Assembly (NCBI RefSeq): GCF_900103975.1
Contig: NZ_FNIR01000009.1
Location: 186,001-250,000, forward strand
DNA length: 64,000 nucleotides
Origin: Klenkia soli
GTDB lineage: Bacteria > Actinomycetota > Actinomycetes > Mycobacteriales > Geodermatophilaceae
Direction of reading: 5' to 3'
Positions within the stretch are counted from its first letter, which is position 1. Each line of letters starts with the position of its first letter. This document shows, piece by piece, positions 1 through 7,594 of the stretch. A program made the position numbers and the translations under genes. The notes beneath the pieces are model-generated. The model saw nothing but the letters and a program-made list of their open reading frames with translations. It did not search any database and was not told where the DNA came from.

Positions 1-349
1 CGACGCCACCGGGGGCTACCGGGCCTACCGGGCCCACGTGCTCGAGGACCTCGACCTCCGGTCCGTGACCTCGCAGGGCTACTGCTTCCAGATCGACCTG
101 GCCTGGCGCGCGCTGCGCGCCGGGTGCCACGTGGTCGAGGTGCCCATCACCTTCGTCGAGCGCACCCTCGGCGTCTCGAAGATGAGCGGTGACATCGTCC
201 GCGAGTCGTTGGTGCGGGTCACCCGCTGGGCCATCACGGAGCGCAGCGGCCAGCTGGCCCGCATCGCCCGGGGCGAACCGGCCCGGGCGCGTCCGGGGTC
301 CGCACCGCGCAGCCGGATGCTCCGCCTCGAGCTGGACGGCGCAGCCTGA
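1..349 (+). CDS. Polyprenol monophosphomannose synthase, C-terminal part
   Basis: The reading frame is open from base 2 to a TGA at 347-349 and has no start inside the window, so this is the 3' end of a gene. The visible residues (GYRAYR, then SQGYCFQIDLAWRA, EVPITFVER and SKMSGDIVRESL) match the C-terminal half of the GT2 family that makes dolichol- or polyprenol-phosphate mannose from GDP-mannose at the inner face of the membrane. The product is the mannose donor for membrane mannosyltransferases such as the one encoded just downstream. About 115 residues are visible of a usual 250-270. The Arg/Pro-rich tail after the conserved block looks dispensable. The assignment is by recognised family motifs only. 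Confidence 0.85.
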   Translation, partial: DATGGYRAYRAHVLEDLDLRSVTSQGYCFQIDLAWRALRAGCHVVEVPITFVERTLGVSKMSGDIVRESLVRVTRWAITERSGQLARIARGEPARARPGSAPRSRMLRLELDGAA

Positions 350-402
350 CCGGCACCGCGACCGGGCCGGCCACCACCGCGGCCGCCCCGGTCCGCGGCG
401 GG

Positions 403-1839
403 GTGCCGGCCGACCGGGCCGGTCGGCTGGTGCTCGCCGGCTGCCTGGTGCTCCCGGCCGTCGTCGCGCTGGCCACCGCGCAGGCCGGGGTGACCCAGCT
501 CGTGCGGCTGCCCGACTGGTGGGGCAGCTGGCCGGTCCGCGAGTCCGGCGGGCAGCTGGGCTGGCGGCTCACCGGGGTGGTGGCCACGGCCGCCTGGCTG
601 GCCTGCTGGGCCGTGCTGGTCCGCCGGCTCCTGCGGGCCCGGGCAGCGGCGTCGGGCCGCGACCTCGTCGTGGTGTCCGCGCTGGCCGGGTGGGGGATCC
701 TGCCGTTCCTGACCGGTGGCCCGACCAGCAGCCTCGACGTCGACAGCTACGCCGCGGTCGGCCGGCTGGCCCACCTCGGCCTGGACCCCTACCGCATCTT
801 CCCCATCGCGCTGGGCGACTCCTTCGGCGCGGCCGTGGACCCGATGTGGCGGCAGACCCCCACCCCCTACGGCCCGGTCCAGGTGGCGCTGTTCCGGTTC
901 CTGGTCGACCTGACCGGCAGCGACCAGCAGCTGGCCGTGCTGGCGATCCGCGCGGTGGCCGTGCTGGCCCTCGTCGCGGCGGTCGTCCTCGTGGCGTTCG
1001 CCGCCGCGCCCCGGGACCGGGCAGCGGCGATCGCGCTGACCGCCGGCAACCCGCTGGTGGTGGTGCACGTGGTCGGCGGGGCGCACGTCGACGTGCTGCT
1101 CGGGCTGGCCGCCGTCGCCGTCGTGCTGCTGGTCCGCCGCGGGCACACCTCGACCGCGGTGGCGCTGGCCGTGCTCGCGACCTTCGTGAAGGCGCCCGGC
1201 GCCGTGCTGGTCGGCTACGTGCTGCTGCACCTGCTCCGCGCAGCGCGGCCCGGCGCGCGGGCCGCGCTGGCCCGCGCGCTGGCCACGGCGGCCGGGGTCA
1301 CCGCGGCCGTGCTGGTGGTGCTGCCCGACCCGCTGGGCTGGCTGGGGGCCCTCGGCGTCCCCGGGATCGTCCGCAACGGCACGGCACCGAGCACGTGGCT
1401 GGCCTACGGCCTGGACTGGCTCGTCCCCGGCCTGGGCCTGGACGAGGCGCTCACCGCGGGGCGGCTGGTGGTCGCCGTGGCGGGGGCGGCCCTGGCCGCC
1501 TGGTTGCTGTGGCGCGCCGCCGGGGGCACCCCCCGGCAGGCGATGGCCACCGTCGGCCTGGCGCTGCTCGCCCTCGCGCTGAGCGGACCGGCCCTCTACC
1601 CCTGGTACCTGGCCTGGGGCGCCTTCGCGGTCGCCGCCGCCGGCGGGGTGCGGGCCCGCGCCGCCCTGGTCGGCATCGCGGTCTACCTGACCCTGGCCGG
1701 CACCGTCACCGAGGGCCTGGCCGTGCAGCTGGTCTGCGCGGGGTGCGCCCTCGCCATGGTCGCCGGCGCCGTGCGCGTCGCCGGCGACCTGCCCGCGCTG
1801 CTGCTCAGGCCACCGTCGGTGCTGAGCCGGTCTCGCTGA
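403..1839 (+). CDS. MptB-like polyprenol-phosphomannose-dependent mannosyltransferase
   Basis: A protein of about 478 residues made almost entirely of hydrophobic helices (roughly a dozen), with the extracytoplasmic-loop signatures of actinobacterial GT-C mannosyltransferases: SLDVDSYAAVGRLAHLGLDPY near residue 105, the QTPTPYGPVQ loop, and a C-terminal LSGPALYPWYLAWG. Family members extend alpha-1,6-mannan chains of lipomannan/lipoarabinomannan using polyprenol-P-mannose, which fits the mannose synthase encoded immediately upstream. The start is uncertain: GTG 403 lies 53 bases past the upstream stop, but the frame is open back to that stop and an earlier non-ATG start is possible. Its last 35 bases overlap the convergent rhodanese gene. 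Confidence 0.8.
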   Translation: MPADRAGRLVLAGCLVLPAVVALATAQAGVTQLVRLPDWWGSWPVRESGGQLGWRLTGVVATAAWLACWAVLVRRLLRARAAASGRDLVVVSALAGWGILPFLTGGPTSSLDVDSYAAVGRLAHLGLDPYRIFPIALGDSFGAAVDPMWRQTPTPYGPVQVALFRFLVDLTGSDQQLAVLAIRAVAVLALVAAVVLVAFAAAPRDRAAAIALTAGNPLVVVHVVGGAHVDVLLGLAAVAVVLLVRRGHTSTAVALAVLATFVKAPGAVLVGYVLLHLLRAARPGARAALARALATAAGVTAAVLVVLPDPLGWLGALGVPGIVRNGTAPSTWLAYGLDWLVPGLGLDEALTAGRLVVAVAGAALAAWLLWRAAGGTPRQAMATVGLALLALALSGPALYPWYLAWGAFAVAAAGGVRARAALVGIAVYLTLAGTVTEGLAVQLVCAGCALAMVAGAVRVAGDLPALLLRPPSVLSRSR

Positions 1840-2134
1840 CCATCGGGCGGCCGGCGTCCTGCCAGCTGCCCATGCCGCCGCCGACGTTGACCGCGTCGTA
1901 GCCGTTCTGGTTCAGCCAGGCGGCCACCCGGGCCGAGCGCCCCCCGCCGCGGCAGGTCACGTAGAGCGGGTCGCCCTCGGGGAGGTCGTCCAGCCGCGCC
2001 GGCACCTGCCCCATCGGGATGTGCGTCGCGCCCTCGATGTGGCCGGCCACCCACTCGTCGTCCTCGCGCACGTCGAGCACGACGGCGTCCTCGGGGACCT
2101 CGTGGGCGGGCACGGTCGGGACCTGCTGCGGCAT
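1805..2134 (-). CDS. Single-domain rhodanese-like sulfurtransferase
   Basis: A 109-residue protein that is one rhodanese domain. It has the VVLDVREDDEWVAGHIEGATHIP opening block, typical of the fold, and an active-site loop CRGGGRS with the persulfide-carrying Cys at residue 61. Such small cytoplasmic proteins move sulfane sulfur to acceptors; the partner here is unknown. ATG 2134 is chosen because the conserved domain begins within a few residues. An in-frame ATG at 2149 would add five residues. The gene is divergent from the bPH2 gene at 2177, and its 3' end overlaps the end of the mannosyltransferase gene on the other strand by 35 bases. Confidence 0.9.
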   Translation of the reverse strand: MPQQVPTVPAHEVPEDAVVLDVREDDEWVAGHIEGATHIPMGQVPARLDDLPEGDPLYVTCRGGGRSARVAAWLNQNGYDAVNVGGGMGSWQDAGRPMVSETGSAPTVA

Positions 2135-2176
2135 CGTCACGCACCCCATGGTGGCGCACCCGGGAAGATGGGGCCC

Positions 2177-2668
2177 ATGCACCCCGACCCGGCCCGTGCG
2201 CCGGCCTGGTCGCCGTCCCGCAACGCGATCGGGTTGTGGGCCGTGCAGGGCGCGGTCGGGGCACTCGTGCTGGCCGCCGTCGTCGTCGCGCTCGAGGTCC
2301 TCCTGCCCCTGCCGACCTGGCTGGCCCTGCTGCTGCCGGTGCTGGTGGTCGCCGAGGCCGTGGTCGCGGTCGGCGTCGCCCCGCGGCTGCGCTTCCGCGT
2401 GCACCGGTGGGAGGTCACCGACGAGGCCGTCGGCACCCGCACCGGCTGGCTGACCCGGACCTGGACGCTGGTCCCGGTCTCGCGCATCCAGACCGTCGAC
2501 GTCACCCGCGGCGTGGTCCAGCAGCTGTTCGGGCTGGCCAGCGTGGCCGTGCTGACGGCGTCCTCGCAGGGCACCGTGCGCATCCCGCACCTGGACGCCG
2601 ACGTCGCCGCCCGGGTGGCCGACGACCTGGCCCGCCGCGCCGAGCTGGTGCGGGACGAGGCGACATGA
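2177..2668 (+). CDS. bPH2 (bacterial PH-like) domain membrane protein, short
   Basis: A 163-residue protein with two adjacent transmembrane helices (about residues 17-60) followed by a bacterial PH-like domain. Recognisable family features are the RVHRWEVTDEAVGTRTGWLTRTWTLVPVSRIQTVDV run and a hydrophobic C-terminal strand/helix. This is the YdbS-type layout. It is almost always paired with a longer three-domain YdbT-type protein, as here, where the next gene starts 21 bases downstream. The proteins probably form one membrane complex whose role is not settled. ATG 2177 is chosen because a GGAAG lies 9 bases upstream; ATG 2168 is an alternative start adding three residues. Confidence 0.85.
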   Translation: MHPDPARAPAWSPSRNAIGLWAVQGAVGALVLAAVVVALEVLLPLPTWLALLLPVLVVAEAVVAVGVAPRLRFRVHRWEVTDEAVGTRTGWLTRTWTLVPVSRIQTVDVTRGVVQQLFGLASVAVLTASSQGTVRIPHLDADVAARVADDLARRAELVRDEAT

Positions 2669-2689
2669 GGACGACGCCGTGAGGCCTGC

Positions 2690-4135
2690 ATGAGGACGTC
2701 GTGGCGGATCGTGCTGGTGCACACGATCACCTTCCGGCAGGCCCGGCAGTGGGTGCCGGCGGTGCTGGCGTTCGGCGCCTTCCGCGGCCTCACCGACGGG
2801 CCGCTGGCCGTGGTGCTGGTCGTCGCCCTCGTCACGGCGATCTCGCTGGCCTCGGCCGTGCTGGGGTGGTGGCGGTTCCGCTACGAGCCCGGCCCGACCG
2901 CGATCGTGGTGACCCGCGGGCTGCTGTCCCGCTCGGTGCGCACCGTGCCCCTGGACCGGGTGCGCGGGGTCGAGGTCGAGGCGCCCCCGCTGCACCGGCT
3001 GCTCGGCCTGGTGCGGGTGCGCATCGACGCCGCGGCCGGCTCCGTGCAGGCCGACGAGGAGGAGCTGGTCGTCGACGGGCTGCCCCCGGTGGAGGCCGAC
3101 CGGCTGCGCGCCCACCTGCTCGTCCGCCGCACCGTCGCCGTCCCCGGGGAGGGGGAGCAGGCGGCGCCCGCCGAGGAGGAGTTCGCGCGGTTCGACGACC
3201 GCTGGCTGCTCTACGCACCCCTGGTGGGCAGCTACCTGGCGGTGCCGCTGGCCGCCGTCGGGGCGCTGTTCCGGCTGGTCGACGAGCTGCCCCGCCGCTG
3301 GCGACCCGACCTGGGCCGGCCCGACCTGTCGGACACGGCCGTGCTGGCCGGGGTGCTGGTCGCCGTCGCCGTGCTGCTGGTGCTGGGCTCCGTCGTGGGC
3401 AGCGCGCTGGTCAACTGGCGGTTCCGCCTGGTCCGGCGCGGCGGGTCGCTGGTCGCCGTCCGCGGGTTGCTGAACCGGCGGCACACCGAGCTGGAGATCG
3501 ACCGGATCCGCGGGGGCACGGTGACCGAGGGCCTGGGCATGCGCTGGGTGCGCGCGGCCCGGGCCACGGCCCTGGTCACCGGTCTGGGCGACGCCGCCCG
3601 CCGGGGTCAGCTGCTGCCGCTGGGCCCGCGCGCCGAGGCCTGGGCGGTGACCGGCCGGCTGGTCGAGGACCCGGGACCGCTGCGCCCGCACCCGCCGGCC
3701 GCGCGGCGCCGCCGGCTGGTCCGCGCCGTCCTCCCCGGGGCGGTCGTCGCGGTGGCCGGTGCGGTGCTGACCGTGACGTCCGGGCTGTGGTGGCTGCTGG
3801 TCGCCGGCGTCGTGCTGGCCGGGCTCGGGGTGCCGGTCGGGCTGGGGCGGTACGCCGCGCTCGGCCACGTCGCCGGGCCGCGGACGTTCTCGGTGCGGTC
3901 GGGCTGGCTGGTCCGCGAGCAGGCCGTGCTGCAGCGCCGCGCCGTCGTCGGTTGGCAGGTGCAGCAGTCGTTCTTCCAGCGCCGGCAGGGCGTGGCCACG
4001 GTGGTCGCCGCGGTGGGTGCGGGTTCCGGCGGGTACCGCGCGCTGGACATCGGCGCGGCCGACGCCGTCCCGTTCGCGGTGGCGGCGTCCGGCCGGTGGG
4101 CGGCGGCGCTGTCGCCGGAGCCGGAAACCGGGTGA
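2690..4135 (+). CDS. bPH2 domain membrane protein, long (YdbT-like)
   Basis: A 481-residue membrane protein with three repeats of the unit 'two helices plus PH-like domain'. The repeats are seen as YEPGPTAIVVTRGLLSRSVRTVPLDRVRGV (about residue 64), WRFRLVRRGGSLVAVRGLLNRRHTELEIDRIRGG (about 245) and GYRALDI near the C terminus, separated by hydrophobic pairs. It lies directly downstream of the short bPH2 gene and is probably co-transcribed with it. The pairing supports a joint complex, comparable to Bacillus YdbS/YdbT, which is linked to resistance to some peptides. A specific function here is inference. Start ATG 2690 follows a GTGAGG about 8 bases upstream. Confidence 0.85.
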   Translation: MRTSWRIVLVHTITFRQARQWVPAVLAFGAFRGLTDGPLAVVLVVALVTAISLASAVLGWWRFRYEPGPTAIVVTRGLLSRSVRTVPLDRVRGVEVEAPPLHRLLGLVRVRIDAAAGSVQADEEELVVDGLPPVEADRLRAHLLVRRTVAVPGEGEQAAPAEEEFARFDDRWLLYAPLVGSYLAVPLAAVGALFRLVDELPRRWRPDLGRPDLSDTAVLAGVLVAVAVLLVLGSVVGSALVNWRFRLVRRGGSLVAVRGLLNRRHTELEIDRIRGGTVTEGLGMRWVRAARATALVTGLGDAARRGQLLPLGPRAEAWAVTGRLVEDPGPLRPHPPAARRRRLVRAVLPGAVVAVAGAVLTVTSGLWWLLVAGVVLAGLGVPVGLGRYAALGHVAGPRTFSVRSGWLVREQAVLQRRAVVGWQVQQSFFQRRQGVATVVAAVGAGSGGYRALDIGAADAVPFAVAASGRWAAALSPEPETG

Positions 4136-4168
4136 CGACGGCGTGCGGCGCTGGCAGGGTCGGCCGGC

Positions 4169-4699
4169 GTGCAGATCCGGCCCGCCACCAGCGCTGACCT
4201 CCCCGCCGTCGACCACGTGCACCGGACCGCGTTCGGCGACCACGGCGCCGTCGTCGCGGGCCTGCTCCCCGAGCTGACGGCGACGACCTCGCTGGTCGCC
4301 GAGGCCGACGGCGAGGTGGTCGGCCACGTGCAGTGCGGGCCCGGCTGGCTGGACGCCCCCCGCCGGCTGGTGGTGGTGCAGGTGCTCAGCCCGCTGGCCG
4401 TGCTCCCGGACCACCAGGGGCGGGGCACCGGTGCCGCGCTGGTGGCCGCCGCGCTGGACCGGGCCGGGGACCAGGGCGCGCCGGCGATCTTCCTGGAGGG
4501 CGACCCGGGCTACTACGGCCGGCTGGGCTTCCGCGCCGCCGGCGACCTGGGGTTCCGGCGTCCGTCGCTGCGCATCCCCGAGGCCGCGTTCCAGGTGGTG
4601 CTGCTGCCCGCCCACGAACCGTGGATGACCGGGACGCTGGTCTACCCCGACGTCTTCTGGCGGCACGACGCGGTCGGCCTGCGCGACCCCGACGCCTGA
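4169..4699 (+). CDS. GNAT-family N-acetyltransferase
   Basis: A 176-residue single-domain acetyltransferase. The N terminus IRPATSADLPAVDHVHRTAFG is the usual first strand-helix, and motif A is VLPDHQGRGTGAALV (about residues 77-91), with the acetyl-CoA pyrophosphate-binding Q/RGxG. The segment EGDPGYYGRLGFRAA is the typical C-terminal part seen in the YhbS subgroup of predicted N-acetyltransferases. The acceptor substrate cannot be told from sequence. GTG 4169 is the start placing IRPA at residue 3, 33 bases after the bPH2 gene. The gene is convergent with the TetR gene, with only 6 bases between the stops. Confidence 0.88.
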   Translation: MQIRPATSADLPAVDHVHRTAFGDHGAVVAGLLPELTATTSLVAEADGEVVGHVQCGPGWLDAPRRLVVVQVLSPLAVLPDHQGRGTGAALVAAALDRAGDQGAPAIFLEGDPGYYGRLGFRAAGDLGFRRPSLRIPEAAFQVVLLPAHEPWMTGTLVYPDVFWRHDAVGLRDPDA

Positions 4700-4705
4700 C
4701 CGGTC

Positions 4706-5296
4706 TCAGCGCAGGTCGAGCACCTCGGCCAGGTGCTGCACCGGGTCACCGCCCGCGCCGTCGACCAGGTCGTCCAGCCAGACCCGGAACGCCGCCGTGG
4801 CCCGGGCGACCAGCAGCCGGGTGCGCCAGTCGACCTCGCTGCGGCCGGACCGGGCGACCAGCAGCTCGGCCAGCTCGCGCTCGCGCTCGGTGAGCCGGAG
4901 GAACGGGTGCGGCCGGGCGGCGGCGCTGGACCGCACCACCCGGAACAGCCGCGCGGTGCGGGCGGCGTCCGCGACCACCGCCTCCCCCAGGGCCAGGACG
5001 GCCCCCCGGAGCGCGGCCGCGTCGGACAGCTCGGGCGGCACCTCGCGCAGCGCGGTGCGCATGCGGTCGGCCATCACCCGGGCAGGCTCGGCGAGCAGGT
5101 CGTCCTTGGTCGGGAAGTAGCGGAAGAAGGTGCGCGGGGCGATGTCGGCCGCCGCGCAGACCTCGGCGACGGTCACGGCGTCGAACCCCCGCTCGGCGAA
5201 CAGGTCGAAGGCGGCGTCCACGACCCGCGCCCGGCTCGCGGCCAGCTTGCGCTCGCGCAACCCCTCCACCGTCCACCTCCCTGTGGTCCAGCTCAT
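4706..5296 (-). CDS. TetR-family repressor, divergent to an MFS exporter
   Basis: A regulator of about 196 residues. The N-terminal helix-turn-helix is clear: RARVVDAAFDLFAERGFDAVTVAEVCAAADIAPRTFFRYFPTK, with the recognition helix near residues 45-55. A ligand-binding all-helical C-terminal domain follows. It is divergent from the MFS transporter gene at 5392, the classic repressor/exporter arrangement, and two tandem inverted repeats lie between them. The start is uncertain: ATG 5296 gives a short N-terminal arm, a GTG at about 5272 sits closer to the domain, and an upstream in-frame ATG at 5353 would run through the operators and is unlikely. Confidence 0.88.
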   Translation of the reverse strand: MSWTTGRWTVEGLRERKLAASRARVVDAAFDLFAERGFDAVTVAEVCAAADIAPRTFFRYFPTKDDLLAEPARVMADRMRTALREVPPELSDAAALRGAVLALGEAVVADAARTARLFRVVRSSAAARPHPFLRLTERERELAELLVARSGRSEVDWRTRLLVARATAAFRVWLDDLVDGAGGDPVQHLAEVLDLR

Positions 5297-5325
5297 GCCC
5301 CGGACAGGTGCACGGGGCAACCATC

Positions 5326-5357
5326 TGGCATACGGTGCCATCTGGCAGTTCATGCCA
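5326..5357. promoter_or_regulatory. Two tandem inverted-repeat operators (TGGCA-N5-TGCCA)
   Basis: Two identical dyads lie in the TetR/MFS divergent region: TGGCA-tacgg-TGCCA at 5326-5340 and TGGCA-gttca-TGCCA at 5343-5357, with centres 17 bases apart. This spacing and length suit two TetR dimers side by side. The sites are 35-65 bases upstream of the MFS start and just upstream of the tetR start, so binding could shut off both promoters. The sequence is seen directly; the link to this TetR is inferred from position. Confidence 0.65.
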
Positions 5358-5391
5358 CTTTATCCGCCCGGCCACTCCCCAGGAGCATCCC

Positions 5392-6834
5392 GTGTCCGCT
5401 TCCACCCTGCCGGCTGCCGCCGGACCCGGCACCGACGAGGACGGCTGGACCGCCCCGCAGCTGACCGCGCTGGGCGTCGTCGCCGTCCTCGGCGTCATCG
5501 TCGCCCTGACCACCTCGCTGCTGGTGCCGGTGCTGCCCCAGCTCTCGGCCGAGCTGGGCCCGGGCACCCCGTGGTTGCTCACCTCCACGCTCCTGGTCGG
5601 CGCCGTCGCCGTCCCGGTGATCGGGCGGCTGGCCGACCTGCACGGCAAGCGCCGGATGCTGGTGGTGGCCGCGGTCGCCCTCACCGTGGGCTCGCTCGTC
5701 TGCGCCCTCTCGGACACGCTGCCGTGGCTGATCGTCGGCCGGTCGATCACCGGCCTGGCGACCGCCGCGATCCCGCTGGGCATCAGCCTGATCGGCACGG
5801 TGCTGCCGGCGAAGCGCGCCGGCACCGGGATCGCCCTGGTCAGCGCCACGCTGGGCATCGGCGGGGCACTCGGCCTGCCGCTGGCCGCGTTCGTCGCGCA
5901 GCACACCGACTACCACGTGCTGTTCTGGATCTGCGTGGCCGGCGGGGTGCTCGCCGTCGTCGGCATCCTGGCCGTGCTGCGCGAGGTGCCGGCGGTCGCG
6001 ACCGGCCGCATGGACCTCCCCGGCGCGGTGCTGCTGGCCGCCGCCCTGGTGTCGCTGCTGCTCCCGCTCGCCCAGGCCTCGCGCTGGGGCTGGGCCGACC
6101 CGTGGACGATCGGTCTGCTGGTGCTGGCCGCCGTCCTGCTGGTGACCTTCGTGCTGGTGGAGCGCCGGACGGCGTCCCCGCTGGTCGACATGGTCACCAA
6201 CGCCCGGCCCGCGCTGCTGCTGACCAACATCGCCTCGGTCTGCGTCGGGTTCGCGCTGTTCGCCAGCCTGATCGGGACGGCGTCCTACGTGCAGGCACCC
6301 GCCGCCTCGGGCTACGGCTTCGGCTCGACGGTGCTGGCCAGCGGGTTGTGCCTGCTGCCCTCGGGCGTCGCGATGATCCTGCTGTCGCCGGTGTCGGCGA
6401 AGCTGTCGCTGCGCTTCGGGCCCAAGGTCACCCTCGCCCTGGGTGCTGCGGTCATCGCGATCGGCTTCCTCGGCCGCATCGTGTTCACCAGCTCGTTCAC
6501 CGAGGTGGTCGTGTTCACCACGGTCGCCGGCGCGGGCACCGGCATCGCCTACGCCGCGATGCCCAGCCTCGTGCTGCGGGCGGCCCCGGCGTCGGAGCTG
6601 GCGGCCGCGAACGGGCTGAACACCCTCGCCCGGTCGGTGGGCAGCTCGCTGGCCAGCGCCGTGGGCGGCACGCTGCTCGCCGCCTCGACGATCACGCTGG
6701 GCACGGCGGTGCTGCCCTCGCTCACCGCCTACCGGGTGCTCTTCGCGGTGTGCGCCGGGGCCGCGCTGCTCGGTGCCGTGATCGCGCTGCTCATCCCGCG
6801 GGTGCCTGCCGTCGACGCCCCCGCGACCGCCTGA
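5392..6834 (+). CDS. MFS drug-exporter-like transporter (DHA family)
   Basis: A 480-residue polytopic membrane protein with the H+-antiporter major facilitator layout. Motif A is GRLADLHGKRRM in the loop after TM2 (about residues 80-91), the motif-C-like segment GIGGALGLPLAAFV is near residue 155, and about 12-14 helices are predicted by eye. It is likely a proton-driven exporter of hydrophobic or cationic compounds in the cytoplasmic membrane. GTG 5392 is chosen over an upstream in-frame start at 5308 because AGGAG lies 6 bases before it and because 5308 would put the coding region across the operators. The divergent TetR gene suggests induction by its own substrate. Confidence 0.87.
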   Translation: MSASTLPAAAGPGTDEDGWTAPQLTALGVVAVLGVIVALTTSLLVPVLPQLSAELGPGTPWLLTSTLLVGAVAVPVIGRLADLHGKRRMLVVAAVALTVGSLVCALSDTLPWLIVGRSITGLATAAIPLGISLIGTVLPAKRAGTGIALVSATLGIGGALGLPLAAFVAQHTDYHVLFWICVAGGVLAVVGILAVLREVPAVATGRMDLPGAVLLAAALVSLLLPLAQASRWGWADPWTIGLLVLAAVLLVTFVLVERRTASPLVDMVTNARPALLLTNIASVCVGFALFASLIGTASYVQAPAASGYGFGSTVLASGLCLLPSGVAMILLSPVSAKLSLRFGPKVTLALGAAVIAIGFLGRIVFTSSFTEVVVFTTVAGAGTGIAYAAMPSLVLRAAPASELAAANGLNTLARSVGSSLASAVGGTLLAASTITLGTAVLPSLTAYRVLFAVCAGAALLGAVIALLIPRVPAVDAPATA

Positions 6835-6858
6835 CCCCGCCCCTGGGAGGCTGACCCG

Positions 6859-7494
6859 GTGGACGTCGCCGCGCTGCTCGAGCCCCTGCCCGACCTCACC
6901 GACGCCGGCCCGTACGACCTGGCCGGCGGGACCGCGGACGGACTGCGCTTCGCCGAGCTGGAGCTGACCGACGACGCCACCGGCGCCGCCCTCCTGGAGT
7001 GCCTGCTCGAGGACTGCGCGCTGGACGGGCTGGTGCTCACCCGGGCCCGGCTGGCCACGGTCGGGGTGCTGCGCTGCCGGTCCACGGAGCTGCTGGTGTC
7101 CGACGGCACCTGGCTGGACACCGTGGTCGAGGGCGGCCGGTTCGGGGCGTTCACCGCGCACGGCGCCACGTGGACCCGGGTCACGCTGACCGGGGTGCGG
7201 GCCGACTACGTCAACCTGCGCGGCGCCACCCTGGTCGAGGTCGAGCTGGTCGACTGCGTGCTCGGCGAGCTCGACCTGGGCGGTGCGGACCTGCGGCGGG
7301 TGACCGTCACCGGCGGCGAGCTGGGCACGCTGCACCTGTCCGGGGCACGCTGCCGGGACGTCGACCTCACCGGCGCCGGCCTGCCCGACCTGGACGGCGT
7401 CACCGGCCTGCAGGGCGCCACGATCAGCGCCGCCCAGCTGGCCGGCTGGTCCCCGGGGATGGCCGCCCACCTGGGCATCCGCATCGCCCGCTGA
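6859..7494 (+). CDS. Pentapeptide-repeat-like beta-helix protein
   Basis: A 211-residue protein of repeating five-residue A/N-[L/V]-x-x-x units, seen for example in DGLRFAELELTDDATGAALLECLLEDCALDGLVL, LRGATLVEVELVDCVLGEL and LGGADLRRVTVTGGELGTLHLSGARCRDVDL. Such repeats form a right-handed quadrilateral beta-helix. Family members include gyrase-protecting proteins (MfpA/Qnr) but most have no known role. This copy lacks the strict A(D/N)LXX regularity of MfpA, so no gyrase function is claimed. GTG 6859 follows GGGAGG with 8 bases spacing. It begins 24 bases after the MFS gene and may share its transcript. Confidence 0.75.
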   Translation: MDVAALLEPLPDLTDAGPYDLAGGTADGLRFAELELTDDATGAALLECLLEDCALDGLVLTRARLATVGVLRCRSTELLVSDGTWLDTVVEGGRFGAFTAHGATWTRVTLTGVRADYVNLRGATLVEVELVDCVLGELDLGGADLRRVTVTGGELGTLHLSGARCRDVDLTGAGLPDLDGVTGLQGATISAAQLAGWSPGMAAHLGIRIAR

Positions 7495-7513
7495 CGCCAC
7501 GGCGCCCCACGTC

Positions 7514-7530
7514 GATCAGGTCACCTGATC
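7514..7530. repeat. Perfect palindrome, copy 1 (GATCAGGT-C-ACCTGATC)
   Basis: A 17-base perfect inverted repeat lies between the convergent pentapeptide and GlmL genes. An identical core recurs at 7577-7593, 63 bases downstream. It may act as a bidirectional terminator stem or a protein-binding site. There is no T-run. Confidence 0.6.
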
Positions 7531-7575
7531 CACGGGGCTCCGACCACACCAACGGTGGTGAGGGTGGCGCACCGG

Positions 7576-7594
7576 TGATCAGGTCACCTGATCA
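7576..7594. repeat. Perfect palindrome, copy 2 (TGATCAGGT-C-ACCTGATCA)
   Basis: This is the second copy of the 7514 palindrome, extended to 19 bases. It contains the TGA stop codon (7579-7581, minus strand) of the GlmL-like gene, so part of the element is coding. Confidence 0.6.

Noticed and set aside
5297-5353. Upstream ATG (5353) as the start of the TetR gene
   Set aside because: It would place coding sequence across both operators and ahead of the expected promoter, adding 19 residues unlike TetR N termini.
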